DNA of 64,000 nucleotides from contig CP093830.1 in NCBI GenBank assembly GCA_033063855.1, positions 8,246,854 through 8,310,853 on the forward strand, written 5' to 3'. The first letter of the stretch is position 1, and each line of letters begins with the position of its first letter. A program made the translations under genes and the position numbers. This stretch comes from Smittia aterrima. Lineage: Eukaryota > Arthropoda > Insecta > Diptera > Chironomidae. Below the pieces are notes generated by a model. It was given only the letters and a program-made list of their open reading frames with translations, had not been told where the DNA came from and did not search any database. Shown piece by piece: positions 1 to 12,635 of the stretch.

Positions 1-55
1 TAAGAATCGAAGCTTTAACCTGAAATGCGACTTAGACACTTGTTTTCGATGATAG

Positions 56-1154
56 TCGACTGAATATTAAATCTGGAGGATGTTCGGTTTATCACAAGAC
101 AAATCGCGAGACGATGGTTGACATGGGCGATTCTGTACGTGGCAAGGATTGTTATATCATTCAAACTGGAACAAAGTGAGTTGTTGACAGTGAAACGAAA
201 ACAATTTCATTAAATAAATATTTTTAGGGATTGCAACAACAATATCATGGAGCTTTTGATTATGGCTTATGCATGGTGAGCATGTCAACTCATAATAACT
301 GAATGGAATCATCTAACATTTCTAATTTTAGCAAGACATCGAGTGCCAAGTCGACTGTTGCTGTAATTCCTTATCTACCATACTCAAAGCAGTGCAAAAT
401 GCGTAAACGAGGTTCAATCGTCACCAAGTTGCTCGCTAAGATGATGTGCAACGCTGGTTTAACACATGTGATCACCATGGATCTTCATCAGAAGGAAATT
501 CAGGGATTCTTTGACTGCCCAGTTGACAACTTGAGAGCATCTCCGTTCTTGTTGCAATACATTCAAGATTGCATTCCGGATTATCGTAATGCAGTGATAG
601 TCGCTCGTAATCCTGGCTCTGCTAAGAAGGCAACGTCGTATGCAGAACGTTTGCGTTTGGGAATCGCTGTCATTCACGGAGAGCAAAAGATTTCGGAAGC
701 TGATGAGATCGATGGTCGTAATTCGCCACCGAATGTTCCGAAGACAAGAATGAGCGATGTTTCCTCAGCGTTCCCTTCGTTGGTCGCGAAGGAGAAGCCT
801 CCAATCAATGTCGTTGGAGATGTTGGCGGTAGAATTGCCGTAATTGTCGACGATTTAATTGACGAAGTTGAATCGTTCGTGTCGGCAGCTGAAGTCTTGA
901 AAGAAAGAGGTGCGTACAAGATCTACGTGCTCGCCACTCATGGACTTCTTTCATCAGATGCTCCTCGCTTGATCGAGGAATCACCAATCGACGAAGTCGT
1001 CGTGACAAACACAATTCCACACGAGATCCAAAAGATGCAGTGCCATAAAATTAAGACGGTTGACATCTCAATTTTGTTGTCTGAAGCGATTCGTAGAATT
1101 CATAACAAAGAGTCGATGAGTCATTTATTCAGAAACGTTACATTGGAAGACTAA
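56..1154 (+). CDS. Prpsap: PRPP synthetase-associated protein (5' end off window)
   Basis: This is a catalytically weak relative of ribose-phosphate pyrophosphokinase that sits in the PRPP synthetase complex and is thought to restrain it. Exons are about 56-175, 228-275 and 332-1154; the phases join cleanly (…QTGTK|DCNNN… and …MAYAC|KTSS…). The long third exon reads without interruption through KQCKMRKRGS, TMDLHQKEIQGFF and NLRASPFLLQYIQ to a TAA stop. The degenerate PRPP loop (VIVDDLIDEVESF, in place of the VDD…DT…T of active synthetases) and the insert ending in EKPPINVVGDVGG point to the associated protein and not to PRPS itself. About 330 residues are visible; family members have 350-385, so the first exon or exons lie left of base 1. 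The acceptor of the first visible exon could also be near base 35. A poly(A) signal AATAAA is at 1446-1451. Confidence 0.93.
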
Positions 1155-4100
1155 ATGTCTCTGATGGGGAAATAATTTTTGAAGTTCTCGCTGGAGCTTT
1201 AAAAATCGATACAAATATCAAAGGACCGCGATAAACGGGAAAAGAAATCAAAAAAAGTTTCTCTTTGAAAACTATTTAGTTTGTAGAAAGTTTTCGTTCA
1301 ACATTTTTCTTACTTCTCCAAAGTATCTCTTAAGTTTCAGTTTGCAATGCAAACTTTGCAAAATTTCGTTTTATCTAACTCCTAAGCTAAGTCAATTTTT
1401 AATCTCGCTTTGTTGAGCTGAGCTAGCGCTTGAAGACTGTTTCCAAATAAAATCATAGCTTTTCAATTCTCACATTGATAATTTTCATTTCAATCCCTGG
1501 ACCAAAATTTACGCTCGCAGTCTTCTTAGGAGTTGGATGTTTCAAAAATCATTTTTGGTTTAATCTAATCCGTTTAAGTGAAAAAGCACTCAAAGCTTTG
1601 AATTCCAATTGAATTAACATTGAAAGCGATAAAATTCCCCGTTTACGAGGCCCAAAATTAAATTTCGTATTTTCGACAAATGTATAAAATATTTTAAAAT
1701 AAAATCACAGAATCTAAAGAAACTCAGTTTATTTAGAAATTTATTTCCTCAGAGACTATTGAACTTTCTCGCTTATTCATAAGATTTCTCGGAAGCAGAA
1801 TCACGAGGTCGATCGATGCGTTGACTCTGGAATACCTTTTGTTTTATGATACGCCAATAAAAACAATGATGTCAGGTAAAAAAGTTAAATTCCGGTATTG
1901 AGCAGCTGCTTTTTGTTAGTTCTGGAAGCAGACACTCACAATTGCTTTTTACTTGCTTTTGGAATTCAGTACAACAAACTCATTATTATCAGTGCGGGAA
2001 TTCTTTATTTGATGTTCATAAAAATGAAAAAAAAAACCACAAATATACAAAGTTAAGTTCAGTAAATCCGAGTTCTGAGTGACATGAAATTTGCATCAGG
2101 AAAAAATTGCTCTTCGAATGAGAAACTCAGATACTTTGCAAATAGAATGCCAAGTAAGTTTTCCGCGAGAGCATATCAAACGGAAGTCTCGAGATGTAAT
2201 CTCTTTTGATTTAAAAGCTCATTATTGCATTGAAAATTCTGTTTCATGTTCAACTGGAATTTGCTCGATTCCTTCACTCGGAAAATCAACAAACACAATC
2301 CATCATTAGAAAATCAAATCCAACGAAGATCTCAAATTGATTTTCTCTGAAACTTTTAACTCATCAAGTCATGTTTCACTGAGAAACACACGAGTTCGTC
2401 GTTTACAAATCTTACGAAAAGAAATTTCCGATAACAAAACAAGATCGAATGACTTTAAAACATTTTTTATTTTGTAAGCTGATTCACTGAGATTGGCGCC
2501 AATGACCGATTTAATTTTATTGCCAAACAATCTTCAAACTTCCCTGAAATAATTTTAGATGAATGGACCAAATCCGAGTAAGAAGCAGTTCGGAGCAGAC
2601 TTCGTGATTTCCAAATCGTCATCCAAAAGAAAGAAAAAAGTTTTCGCAACGTGTCCAAACTTTCATCGTCAAAACCAAAAAAAAAGTTTCATCGCACAAT
2701 ATCAATGTCACTTCCTACATGGCTTCTTGTCGGCTTTTGACATATTCGCGCCATCGTTCAAACATTATCTTTAATTAAATAATACAACGAGCCGTCACAA
2801 CGTCAGATCGTAAATAGCTTTCACATCGATCTGCGAGTTTTTCTACCCCATCGCTTTTTACTGACGACAGAAAATATCGAGACACCAGCAAAAGAGTTTG
2901 AGAAGAAAATGCTGATTGAGCTTTCATACAAAATATCGAGAGAAACTTATTTAATTTCACTGAAGATATCTTGGCATTCAATGAGCAAGATAAAAAAATT
3001 AATGAAAAGATTAATTTCTTCTTAACACTCTCATGACCGTTTTTTATTCGATTCCGTCCAACTAATAATTATCTCCGTTGATTTATCTTTCAAATTTGCG
3101 GGAAAGAACAATTGTTACGCAATTCAATTATCAGTTGAATATTAATGGAAACCGTGCTGCCGAACCGCAAATGCAAATGAGCAGCAACCAACATCAACAT
3201 CACGAGATCTCTGAACAAATTCGCATAATTTTACAACTAAGCGCGCGTAAAAGAAACAAAGCAATTAGCTATTCGAGTTGATGTTGTCAAAAGCTCTCTA
3301 GGCGAAATTGAAGCAAATAACTCATTTTATTGTTTAAAGAGTCCACAAATGAGGAGATTACCGTGTCATCACGTGAAATGTCGTAAAGACTACAAATATC
3401 TCATCAACGTTTTGTTCAGCCTGGGTTTCTCTCGACTCGAGACTCTCGAGTCATCGTGGGTTAGCAACGAAACTTTGTAGGTTACGCTAGGTCAAACTTT
3501 TAAGTAATTTTTCATTCTGCGTGCTTCGATTCGGACAAAAACGAATCATTTGCTAAAATCAATTAACAAGCTTTACGAGCAAAAAGTTTGTTACTCAATC
3601 AGCTGTGAATGGTTCCCATGAGAGTGAGTACTCAATAAAAGACTTCTTCATTGATAATATTACAACTAACGCAAGCATCCCACAACAATATGAACTTAAT
3701 CTCGACAGGTTTCAAGAGAAAAATCTTCTCTGAAACATTTCTCGAGTTCAGGGTTAAGTATTTTCGTTTTGGGACAGAGTGAAAGAAGAAATTCAAATAT
3801 CGAAAAGCTTTTAAGGCGGAGTCAAACGTCAATTGCGTCACAACTTTGCGAATTCAAAGAGAAGTGTTTGTTAAGTAGAACGCGTGTTTCAACAACATTT
3901 AGAAAGCACAACAAAACTTTGACGTCACTTAAAACTTTCCGAAGCTTATCGAAAAGGAAATCAGAGAAAGATTCACTTTAAAGCTTTTAAGTCAAACTGT
4001 ACAAAGCCGCAATTACTTCGTTCTCTCATAATTCATTCTCCCACAAATTTCGCGTAATAGAAAAAGCCGTAAAAAAAATAATTAAGTTCTCGCTCGCCAG

Positions 4101-7100
4101 TTGAGCTTGATCACTTATTCGATTCGAATCGTAGCGGTAGCTGGCCACAAAACGAAATCATTTTGTAAGATCCTTTTATTATCTGTTGAAATAGTTAAAG
4201 TTTGTGATTAAATAAATTTCAGCGATTTAAACAAATAAAAAAGTTTAATTGCTTCACAAGAAAAATATTATTCGACAAGCCTCGTGTTGTTTTGACGTCT
4301 TTTCGTCCGAGCTGCTATCGCGAGAGTTTTATATAAAAAGCTGCTTTACGATACATTTTATTCCTATATCCACAAAGAATCGTTTTGAAATATTTAAAGC
4401 TTAAAGTTCGTTCGACGGAGCACATTACTCGGTGGCTCGTTGAAACAAGTCTCGCTCGGGGAGTGTGAGACTTTAAAAATTTCTTCCTTCTCATTTCGTT
4501 TCAAGCATTTGAAGAGGAAACAAGTGAATGAAAAAGTTCTTTGATGGATCTCATTGAATAATTCAAGCGCGATCAAAAGTGGAAGTTTCATCGACAACGA
4601 ACGTGAACAATTTATCAGTGAAGAGTTATTTTTAAACAATTTTATTTTGCGCCAATAAAAAAAACATTCTCGGGAAGAAAAGAAAAATTGCGAGAACGGC
4701 AAATTGTGACAAGCAGCATCAACGTTCAGAAATTGTTCCAACAAGTCAAGTGAAAGGTAACAAACGCGAATAGTCGAGAAGAGAATTTCATGTGCGAAAA
4801 TAGAATTCATGACGATAATAGCTTTAACTGACATGTGTTAAAAGACCGCCGAACGTTGTTGTCAGCCGATGCTTTTTAAAGTTATTTTAAGCTGTAACAA
4901 CGCGGCCTGAACTTGAAACCATAAAACCTTCATGAAAATCATAGGGAAATGAAGCTGCATCGAATTTCCGCTGTTCTAAGCCCAAGTTGCCAAGTTTTTC
5001 TCGTTTTTCGTTTTCGAATGGATCACTCGATGCTTTCTCATCGGAGCACGGGTTGGCAGCTTGACAGCGACGACCGCATTTAAATGTGACTCGACACAAT
5101 ACAAAATTAGAAGATTAAATTCAGGAATATTCACACAAGATTAGTGAGATCACTTGGGAAATTTTAACTGATTAAAATAAAACGATGAATGTGACAATTC
5201 TGAAATTTTGTTGACGCTTCGAGTGAAGAAATATTAATTTTATAAACGCCGCAACTTGTTGATTCGGAACGATCGAAATTCATGGCAAAAGCTCGTTTGA
5301 ATTTCGCCCAAATTACGGAAGTTTCAAATTGAACTGCTGCGACTGCAATTCTAGAAGTTAAATTGCTTCTCACACGTGAGACGTCGACCTAAACGAAATA
5401 ATTAATGTCACAAAAAAAATTTGATGTGAAAAGCAGAGAGAATTGTTTCTGCTCGAGTGGCTCGATTGAGAGAAAATTAACTCGGCAGTTTGCGTTCAAG
5501 TTCAAGTTCGCAAACATAAACACGAATATTTTCCGATGAGAAAAGTTTTTTTGTGTGATTTGACTTAAAACTCAGACAATGAAACATAAATCGAGTGAGA
5601 GATTTTTTTTATTCAGACGATGCTTCAATTGCGTGGATATTTCAACTCAACAATTAATAAATTAAATTGATGAATAATCGAGAAAAGTGTGGAAAATTTC
5701 CAATTTCAGTTTACTCAAATAAATTTATTGTTGTAAATTTTCCTGATGAATTCGCAATTTAAATATCGATTGGATCAATTTACATGATTGAAGTTTCACT
5801 CTCCTTTTGACTAATTGTCGTGGAAACAAAATGAAACGAAGAGAACGTGATATCATTTGTTTGTTCAGCGAGGTATGCGAAATATTTGAAATGAAAAAAT
5901 ACCAAAAGTTGCCGAAAAGTCTGAGCCACTCGTAAAACGAGTGAAGCTTTTTTAGTTTCCAACAAATTTAAATGAAAATTCAGATCAGCACAATTCAAAC
6001 ATTTTACGAAATTCAAAGGAACAAAGTACAAATTGCGACATTTAAAACTTGCGATGATTAAATTCTCAGCCTTGAACTTGAAAACGCAAACAAAAGTCTG
6101 GTTCTACTTAACTGAATAAAGAATCGCGCAATAAATAAAAAAATCTCTGGATTAAAATTGATTTCAAAATGTTTGTTGATGAGAAAACTTTTCTTTAAAA
6201 TTAGAAACGAAAATCTCAGTCAAAAATAGTTTTGGCAGCGGTTTCTTTGAAATATTCGCTTAGCGAGAAAATCGCGAAATCTCAGAATTCACGTCTCGCG
6301 AGAAATTTCACATCTAAGTCGATAACAAAGAAAGACTTATCGATTATTTCTTATCAGTAACTTAATTGGCTAACTTAATTATCGAAGACAAGTTTTTCCA
6401 TTGTTGATGTTAACAAACGTGTCGTACTTGTCCTCACTCTCTACGGAAGGAACGAACAACTAGTAATTTGTCGTCGATCGTGTTTCGATTATTGATATCG
6501 AATTCGTTTCGCCAACTCGTGTTCAATTTGTAGTAAATTAGCCAGAACAAAGTTCTTTGAGGAAAGTCGCGTAGTTTCAAGTAAAGTACTTGCATTGTTC
6601 GAATAGTTTCATTAATGAACTGAAAACGAAAATAAATTCCATTTACCTGACATGAGCTGATAAGAAAGTTGAAGCTTATCCCAACTTCCTACACTTAACC
6701 GATCGCCTTCCGAATGCACTTAACTTCTTTAACTCTAAACAAAGACAACGATCAAAGGTCTAGACTTGAAATTATGAGATGCAGCGCCACAGTTATTGAG
6801 TGGTCAATCACAGTAATTTACGCATTAATCGTAATTAACCCAATGTTTGTTTTACAATTAAAGCAATTCATTACTCCGTCACTAATTGTCGGTGATTACT
6901 TGAAATTGAGATTTCTGTAATTGAGAGTTACGCTGGGAACTTTTTCGTCTACTTTACATTTTTCACTGACTTTGCTGTCCAATATTTACATCAGCAATCT
7001 TATCGTTAGTCTTGGCGTTAATAAAATAATAAGATGAGCAATCAACTTGATTATCAAGTGACGAATTAGTTCTGGGAGAATAATTGTTGACGTTTTTTAA

Positions 7101-7879
7101 AGCTAGAAACGTGATTAAGATGCTTTTCAAATTCCTGTCTCAGACGAGAGCTTTCGACGCATCGAGCGATAAGATTACAAAGTTGACAATCATGCAATCT
7201 GTTTACAGCAAACGCGAGAAAGCTCACCGCAGGAGGGAACAAAGTTCGACGATGGACTAAGTGTGACTCGCGGTCGATTGGTTACAAAAGCAACTCGAAA
7301 ACATTCCAAAGAGGAGAAGAGAAAATCGAATTAACTATCGATCAACAGATCACGTGAAACGAACCGCGAGGAATTCCCGAAGCGAAAACTTGATTCTCCC
7401 TTTGGAGAATTTTCGATCACATGACTTGGTCACATCATTAACATTTGTTTATGGAACGCTCAATTTTATTCGCGTCGCTGATTCTTGTTGTCTAAAGCGT
7501 AGCGGCTTCGTAACCGGCAATAACCAGTTCAAGTTGCCGGCAAACTCTTTTACACACATTAACATAAATAGCGAACTCTCTTCATCGACGTCGTGCGGTT
7601 TTACGCGTTTCTAGTCGACTTTAAAGTGACGCATTCATCTCAAGGCGCTCGTATAGTTTCACTGAGATCCGCTCATGTCGTCATCATCGAATAGATTGGT
7701 CTGGTCTTTCCCTGCAACAAGCGTTGTCACGTGCTCGCTTGTTGCTTGCTTGGTCTGCTTTACGTTGTGATGTTTATGGCGATTGTCGAGTTTCCTTATG
7801 TTTTACAAAATATGCATCGCAAACGTATACAAATCGATCGTAGACCTGAACTGAACCTCAGTTTACTTTTGAATTTCAG
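1155..7879. other. 6.7 kb stretch without a recognisable gene
   Basis: The only open frames here are short, lack conserved motifs and look like chance. The first 300 bases are the 3'UTR of the PRPP synthetase-associated gene. The last few hundred bases are probably promoter and 5'UTR of the downstream SLC26 gene, which has a good 3' splice site at 7878-7879 just before its start codon, so a non-coding first exon lies somewhere upstream. CACGTG hexamers occur near 3370, 5373, 7351 and 7728, and a perfect 9+1+9 palindrome at 3434-3452. I see no tRNA, known microRNA or transposon. Confidence 0.6.
3434..3452. repeat. Perfect inverted repeat (9+1+9)
   Basis: GACTCGAGA and TCTCGAGTC flank a single C. 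The hyphen-free palindrome could be a dimer-binding site or a chance hairpin in non-coding DNA. Confidence 0.6.
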
Positions 7880-7898
7880 ACCGTCATCATCTCGTACG

Positions 7899-10268
7899 AT
7901 GGACGATAAGAAACAATATTTGGGAGTTTCGGGTTACAATCTGCATGGCTCGTCGTATTCAATTAATTTGGGACAAGCGAGTACCGTTCCTGGATACAAA
8001 GGCTCCAATGAATTTATTCGTGAGTGAAGAATAATTTTTTGAAAAGGATTTTTAATAAAAGTTTTTAATCTTTAGTGACTGACAATGAGCCGAAATCAAC
8101 GAAGGAGCAAATCAAAGAAATTCCTGAACTAATCAAAAAGAAAGTGAAAAGTATTTGTCGTAAAAAGATTCTCTACAAACGTGTGCCGATTCTTTCGTGG
8201 CTGCCTAACTACAGTTCAGAAGATGCCGTTGGTGATTTAGTTGCTGGCTTCACAGTGGGACTCACAGTCATTCCACAAGCTCTTGCTTACGCCGGTATCG
8301 CTCAGTTACCTGCTGAGTACGGTCTCTACGGTTCGTTCATTGGATGCTTTATCTACATTTTTCTTGGCTCATGCAAGGATGTCCCAATGGGTAAGTGTCG
8401 ACGAGAGAAATTTATTTTCCTTTCGCATGAAGTAATTTGAAAATATTTCTTTCACTTTAATTAGGTCCAACAGCTATCGCTTCACTTCTGACCTTTCAGA
8501 CAGCTCGAGGCAGTCCACAAAAAGCAATTCTCCTTTGCTTTCTAACTGGAATAATTGAACTTCTCATGGGATTCTTCGGACTGGGCTTTCTTATCGACTT
8601 TGTTTCGGGACCAGTCTCGTCAGGCTTTACTAGTGCCGTTGCTTTAATCATTTTATCATCGCAGATCAAAGACATTTTCGGAATCAAAGCGAGCGGAAGT
8701 ACTTTCGTTCAGATGTGGAGTCAAATCATTAAGAACATTGGAGGCATTCGAACGGCCGACACAATTCTTGGCTTTTCTTGTATCGTCATTCTTCTGTTGA
8801 TGAGAGTAAGTGATTAATGTCTTTAAAAATCGATTTTCGCTAATTGACTTATAATTCAGCTTTTGCCAAACGTCAAAATTGGTCCAAAGAACGATGATGA
8901 GAAGACAACATTCCACAAAATTGCCAACAAGACATTGTGGCTTGTGGGAACAGCTCGCAACGCAATAAGTAAGCAACGAATTGCCTTTCACTCGAAATCT
9001 ATTTTTATCTCATCATAATTCTCCTCAGTTGTCATCGCTGGCGGTGCCTTTGCTGCGTACTTTTACGAGAATGGAAGCACTGATATGTTCAAGATGATTG
9101 GTGACATCCCGCAAGGACTCCCTTCCGTCAAACTCCCGCCTTTCTCCATCGAAGCTGTCGTCAATGAAACGTCTGGTGAAATTATTGTACCCGGGCAAGG
9201 ATTTACAGACATGATTTCTGATCTCGGCTCTGGCCTAATCGTTGTTCCTTTGATTGCTTTACTTGAAAACATCGCAATCTGCAAAGCTTTTGCGAATGGC
9301 AAATCAATTGATGCGACACAAGAGTTGATTGCGATTGGAACAGCAAACATTGCTAACTCATTTGTTGGTGGATATCCTGGAACTGGAGCTTTGTCTCGTG
9401 GTGCTGTTAATAACGCTTCCGGAGTGAGAACTCCTTTCGGTAGTTTGTACACTGGTAAGAATCTTTATTAAGAAATCATCTTCAATCGTTTCTAATGTTA
9501 ATTGATTTACAGGAATTCTTGTGATTCTCTCGCTTCTCTTCTTCACGCCTTACTTCTTCTACATCCCCAAGTCAGCACTCGCTGGTATCATCATCGCCGC
9601 TGTGATCTTTATGGTTGAAGTTCGTGTTGTAAAGCCAATGTGGCGTAGTAAGAAAGCTGATTTGATTCCGGGACTTGCGGCATTCGTCGCTTGTCTTGTT
9701 CTTCCACTTGAACTTGGAATTCTCGTTGGAATTGGAATAAACATTTTGTTCATACTTTATCACGCGTCGCGACCAAAGATTCACATGGAGAAAATGATTG
9801 TAAGTCGCTTCTTGTGATTTTCTTTTTTGATTTCTTTTTAATTCTCTTTTTATCTTGACACAGACGCCAGCTAAGGGCGTCAAATATCTTCTTCTCACAC
9901 CGGATCGCTGTCTCATCTTCCCTTCAGTTGATTACGTTCGTAATCTTATCAACAAGCAAGGTCTCAAATTGCAAGTTCCTGTAGTCATTGACTGCACTCA
10001 CATCTACGGCGCTGACTTCACTGCCGCGAAAGTCGTCGAGACACTGATGAAAGATTTCAACAAGAGAAAGCAGCCACTGATGTTTTTCAATCTCAAGCCG
10101 TCAGTTTGTGCTACGTTCGAAGGCGTTTTCGAGGACGTGGACTTGAACCAGAAACTTTATTACGACTTCCAGCAACTCGAAAAAGCAATCGAGGAGCTGA
10201 ACCTTGTGGGCAGCAACAATAGTTTGTCACCAACAATTAACACAATCGACACAGCCGAGTCAGCTTAA
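7899..10268 (+). CDS. Slc26a11: SLC26A11-like sulfate/anion transporter
   Basis: A multi-pass membrane transporter of the SLC26 (SulP) family, related to the sodium-independent sulfate transporter SLC26A11. Exons 7899-8019, 8076-8390, 8465-8805, 8860-8968, 9029-9454, 9513-9799 and 9864-10268 add up to 2004 bases (667 residues), in the family range. The start ATG lies 20 bases after a 3' splice site, so the 5'UTR is spliced. The N-terminus is cytosolic (MDDKKQYLG…). The SulP signature QALAYAGIAQLPAEYGLYG is in exon 2. Many hydrophobic helices follow, with GYPGTGALSRGAVN and a cluster YFFYIPKSALAGIIIAAVIF. The C-terminal STAS domain spans roughly the last 135 residues (VVIDCTHIYGADFTAAKV…). Poly(A) signal at 10478-10483. 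Assignment to the A11 branch and not another insect SLC26 is from overall resemblance. Confidence 0.92.
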
Positions 10269-11047
10269 CCTTTCTTTCTATCATCATCAGTCAGTCACAA
10301 ATGTTACTTAATCGTTTTACGGTAAAAGTTCAAGAAACAAAGACGTAAGCTCACCAGTAGCGCAATCGAATTTATTAGGAAGATGAACATAAAAGACGAA
10401 CAAATTGAGAAATTGTTTGACAGTTTCTCGTAATCGTAATCTGAGAAATGACAAAGCCGCATCAAAACTTAAACTTAAATAAAAAAAACTATTTAGTATT
10501 TAATCTTAGTCGGAAGTCTTTTATTGCATTCGCGACGCCCCGCGTACTCAAGTTGATTTGCTAATTAGCGAACGTGTATCGGATAAAAAAAACTCTTTAT
10601 TTTTATGATAATTTCAGCGCTAGACTTATCGAACGCAGTTTCTCTGATTTAACAACTTTTTTCGAAAAGGTCGATGACGCAGAGCACGCGCTCACGAGGC
10701 CTCGTCTACTTTGTTGGGGAAGTACCTTCGATAAAAAAAAAATTCCACATGCAAACTAGGAAAGTTCAGTTTTGTCTAATTACTTATTGATAGAGTGTTA
10801 GAACTTCTAACTTAGAAGTTGTTCAGCAAAGTTTGCTTTTGTCTTGCTGACTAATTCGTGATTAGAATCTTTCGCTTCGATTCGCATGAATGGTGCAATG
10901 AGCAGTTTCATTGTCAAGGTCGACCGCAATCGCTTAACGTTTACGTACAAACTTCGCATTATTTTCTTCTTTAGCTAAACACTTTAATAAATTTAAAATA
11001 AAATGTTTGCTCTTTAAAATCAAATTATTTATTGAAAAGAAAAAAAT
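10269..11047. other. 3' intergenic region between convergent genes
   Basis: Holds the 3'UTR of the SLC26 transporter (AATAAA at 10478) and, on the other strand, the 3'UTR of the first serine protease homologue (minus-strand AATAAA at 11028-11033). A perfect palindrome sits at 10802-10820. Nothing codes here as far as I can see. Confidence 0.6.
10802..10820. repeat. Perfect inverted repeat (9+1+9)
   Basis: AACTTCTAA and TTAGAAGTT flank one C, in the gap between two convergent transcription units. Confidence 0.6.
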
Positions 11048-12043
11048 TTATGTTGGCGTTGGCATCCAACCAGGTTGTGGATTATCTGTGCGAACTAATT
11101 GTGCATTGATCCATTCACGATATTGACGAACATCAATGTAAACTCCTGGCTGATTTGCTACGCCGCATGATGTTCCGAATGAAAGAAGTCCAGTCAGCTC
11201 ATTGTTGCAGTAAAGCCCCGAGCCAATATTTCCATTGCAAGCTCCAATATTCGATGACGCGATTGTCCCAGCGCAGATATGAACATTTAAAACTCGTGAC
11301 GCGTGCACGTTTTGTTGATTGCAAGTTTCGGAAGGAATTATTGGAGCATTCATGGTGCGAAGATCTGGTTGAATCGCAGCATTAGCAGCGTTCGATGCAG
11401 CTCCTTTAATAAAGTTCTTAAAGAAACTGATCCAAAAATATCAAATTTCATTTTTACCCCACGCAACGAAGCGACAAGTTATTCCAGCAGCTAACAAACG
11501 ATTGTTACGAATCACATACTCAATTGAATTGTGGAAATCAGGATAAGGCTCAGCAACACGTAAAACAGCCAAGTCACTAAAAATAAAGACGTAACTCGAT
11601 GTCATACTTTGAATTGGAAATTTCTTACTTGTTTCTCGTCGTTGGATTGAAATTCGGATGAACAAATATTCTCGAAACAGTTCGAACAGCTCTACGGCTT
11701 GTTGGTGTTAAAATGTTCAAGTCACCAGCTGTGACTGTGAACCAGAAAGGATTGATGAGTTGATTCTGAGCGTTGAGTACACATTGAGCACTTGTGAGAA
11801 TCTAAAAATAAATTTATTTTAAACTTTCAAGAACTTCGCATGAAAGTCAAAGTTCCTGACGTGCTCTCTGTCAATGATTGTTCCTCCGCAAAGAGGTTGA
11901 TTAGGAGTTCCTGGAGCTCGAATGAAAACTGCAGAAGGAAACTCGCCAGGCAACGCCAAAGTTCCACCTGTCATGAACGGGTCAACTTCTTCATATTCCG
12001 CTCGCGAAATCGCGAATAAAATCGTGAGCAATAATAATTTCAT
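11048..12043 (-). CDS. Serine protease homologue 1 (catalytically dead S1 fold)
   Basis: A secreted chymotrypsin-fold protein without a working triad. Exons on the minus strand: 12043-11861, 11801-11629, 11576-11458, 11403-11048; 276 residues. The chosen ATG at 12043 gives a signal peptide (MKLLLLTILFAISRA); an in-frame ATG 10 codons upstream would spoil it. The His57 position reads TSAQC, with Gln67 in place of His. Asp120 is kept (NDLAVLRV). The active-site Ser loop reads CNGNIGSGLYC, with Ile218 for Ser195 and Asn for Asp194. Cysteines of the fold are retained (PLCGG, ITCRF, SETC, HICAG, TSCG). The mature start MTGG replaces IVGG. It is transcribed divergently from the next homologue, 592 bases away. 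A binding, clip-cofactor-like or decoy role is possible; the substrate is unknown. Confidence 0.88.
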
Positions 12044-12635
12044 TTTAACTTTTTCTTGATCCGAATCACTCAACGGCTACTCACTAACTGCTTCAATATT
12101 TTTAACAGAATCTCATTAAAAACGGCACCGAAATCAAAAAAGGAACACTTGAGCTTGATTGATTTAGATAAACTCTTCCGACGAAATCTTATTCGTTGAG
12201 CCCTAATGAGTTCATTGTTAATAAATCAATTAAGATAAGAAAGCTCAAGAGTGTTTCATGAAAAACTTTTTGTTTGTTTATGAAAATTTGGCTAAATGTC
12301 CAATGACCTGAAATTAAATAAAAAGCTCATCCTCCAATTGTGCGATATCAATCTTGAAATTACTAAGAAAGATCAAAGATTAATCATTTAAGACAGCGAT
12401 TTCATAATAATTTAATATTTGAGAGGAAATCGTGAGAGTTGCAATCTTATCATGAACCAGTTTCGTTGAAAGCTTTGCAATGATAAATCGTTTTTTCTTA
12501 AAAATCTTATTACGAGGCTAAAATGTTTCCGAGTGGACGATGATAAAAATAATTCTGTGAGCAAAGTTTTGTTCAGTTTTCCATTGATTGTTGGACAAGA
12601 CTGTCGTCGAATTTCAAAAGTCAAAGTTTCTTGAG
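12044..12635. promoter_or_regulatory. Divergent promoter region of two protease homologues
   Basis: The intergenic stretch drives two pseudoprotease genes in opposite directions. On the plus side a TATA-like GATAAAAA at 12542-12549 is followed by an initiator TCAGTT at 12573-12578, at the right spacing (about 32 bases), upstream of the ATG at 12636. Confidence 0.5.

Noticed and set aside
4118..4140. GATTCGAATC resembling a tRNA B box
   Set aside because: Does not fit the GWTCRANNC consensus at the right positions and no cloverleaf or A box can be drawn around it.
4330..4340. TATATAAAAAG that looks like a TATA box
   Set aside because: No initiator at about +30 and no open frame or exon downstream; AT-rich chance match more likely.
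4394..4834. Minus-strand open frame of 146 codons in the gene-poor block
   Set aside because: Low-complexity composition, no motif, no splice partner and no promoter; consistent with chance in a long non-coding region.
6294..6303. TCTCGCGAGA palindrome, a known promoter element in vertebrates
   Set aside because: No gene start nearby and no evidence that the element works in insects; single occurrence.
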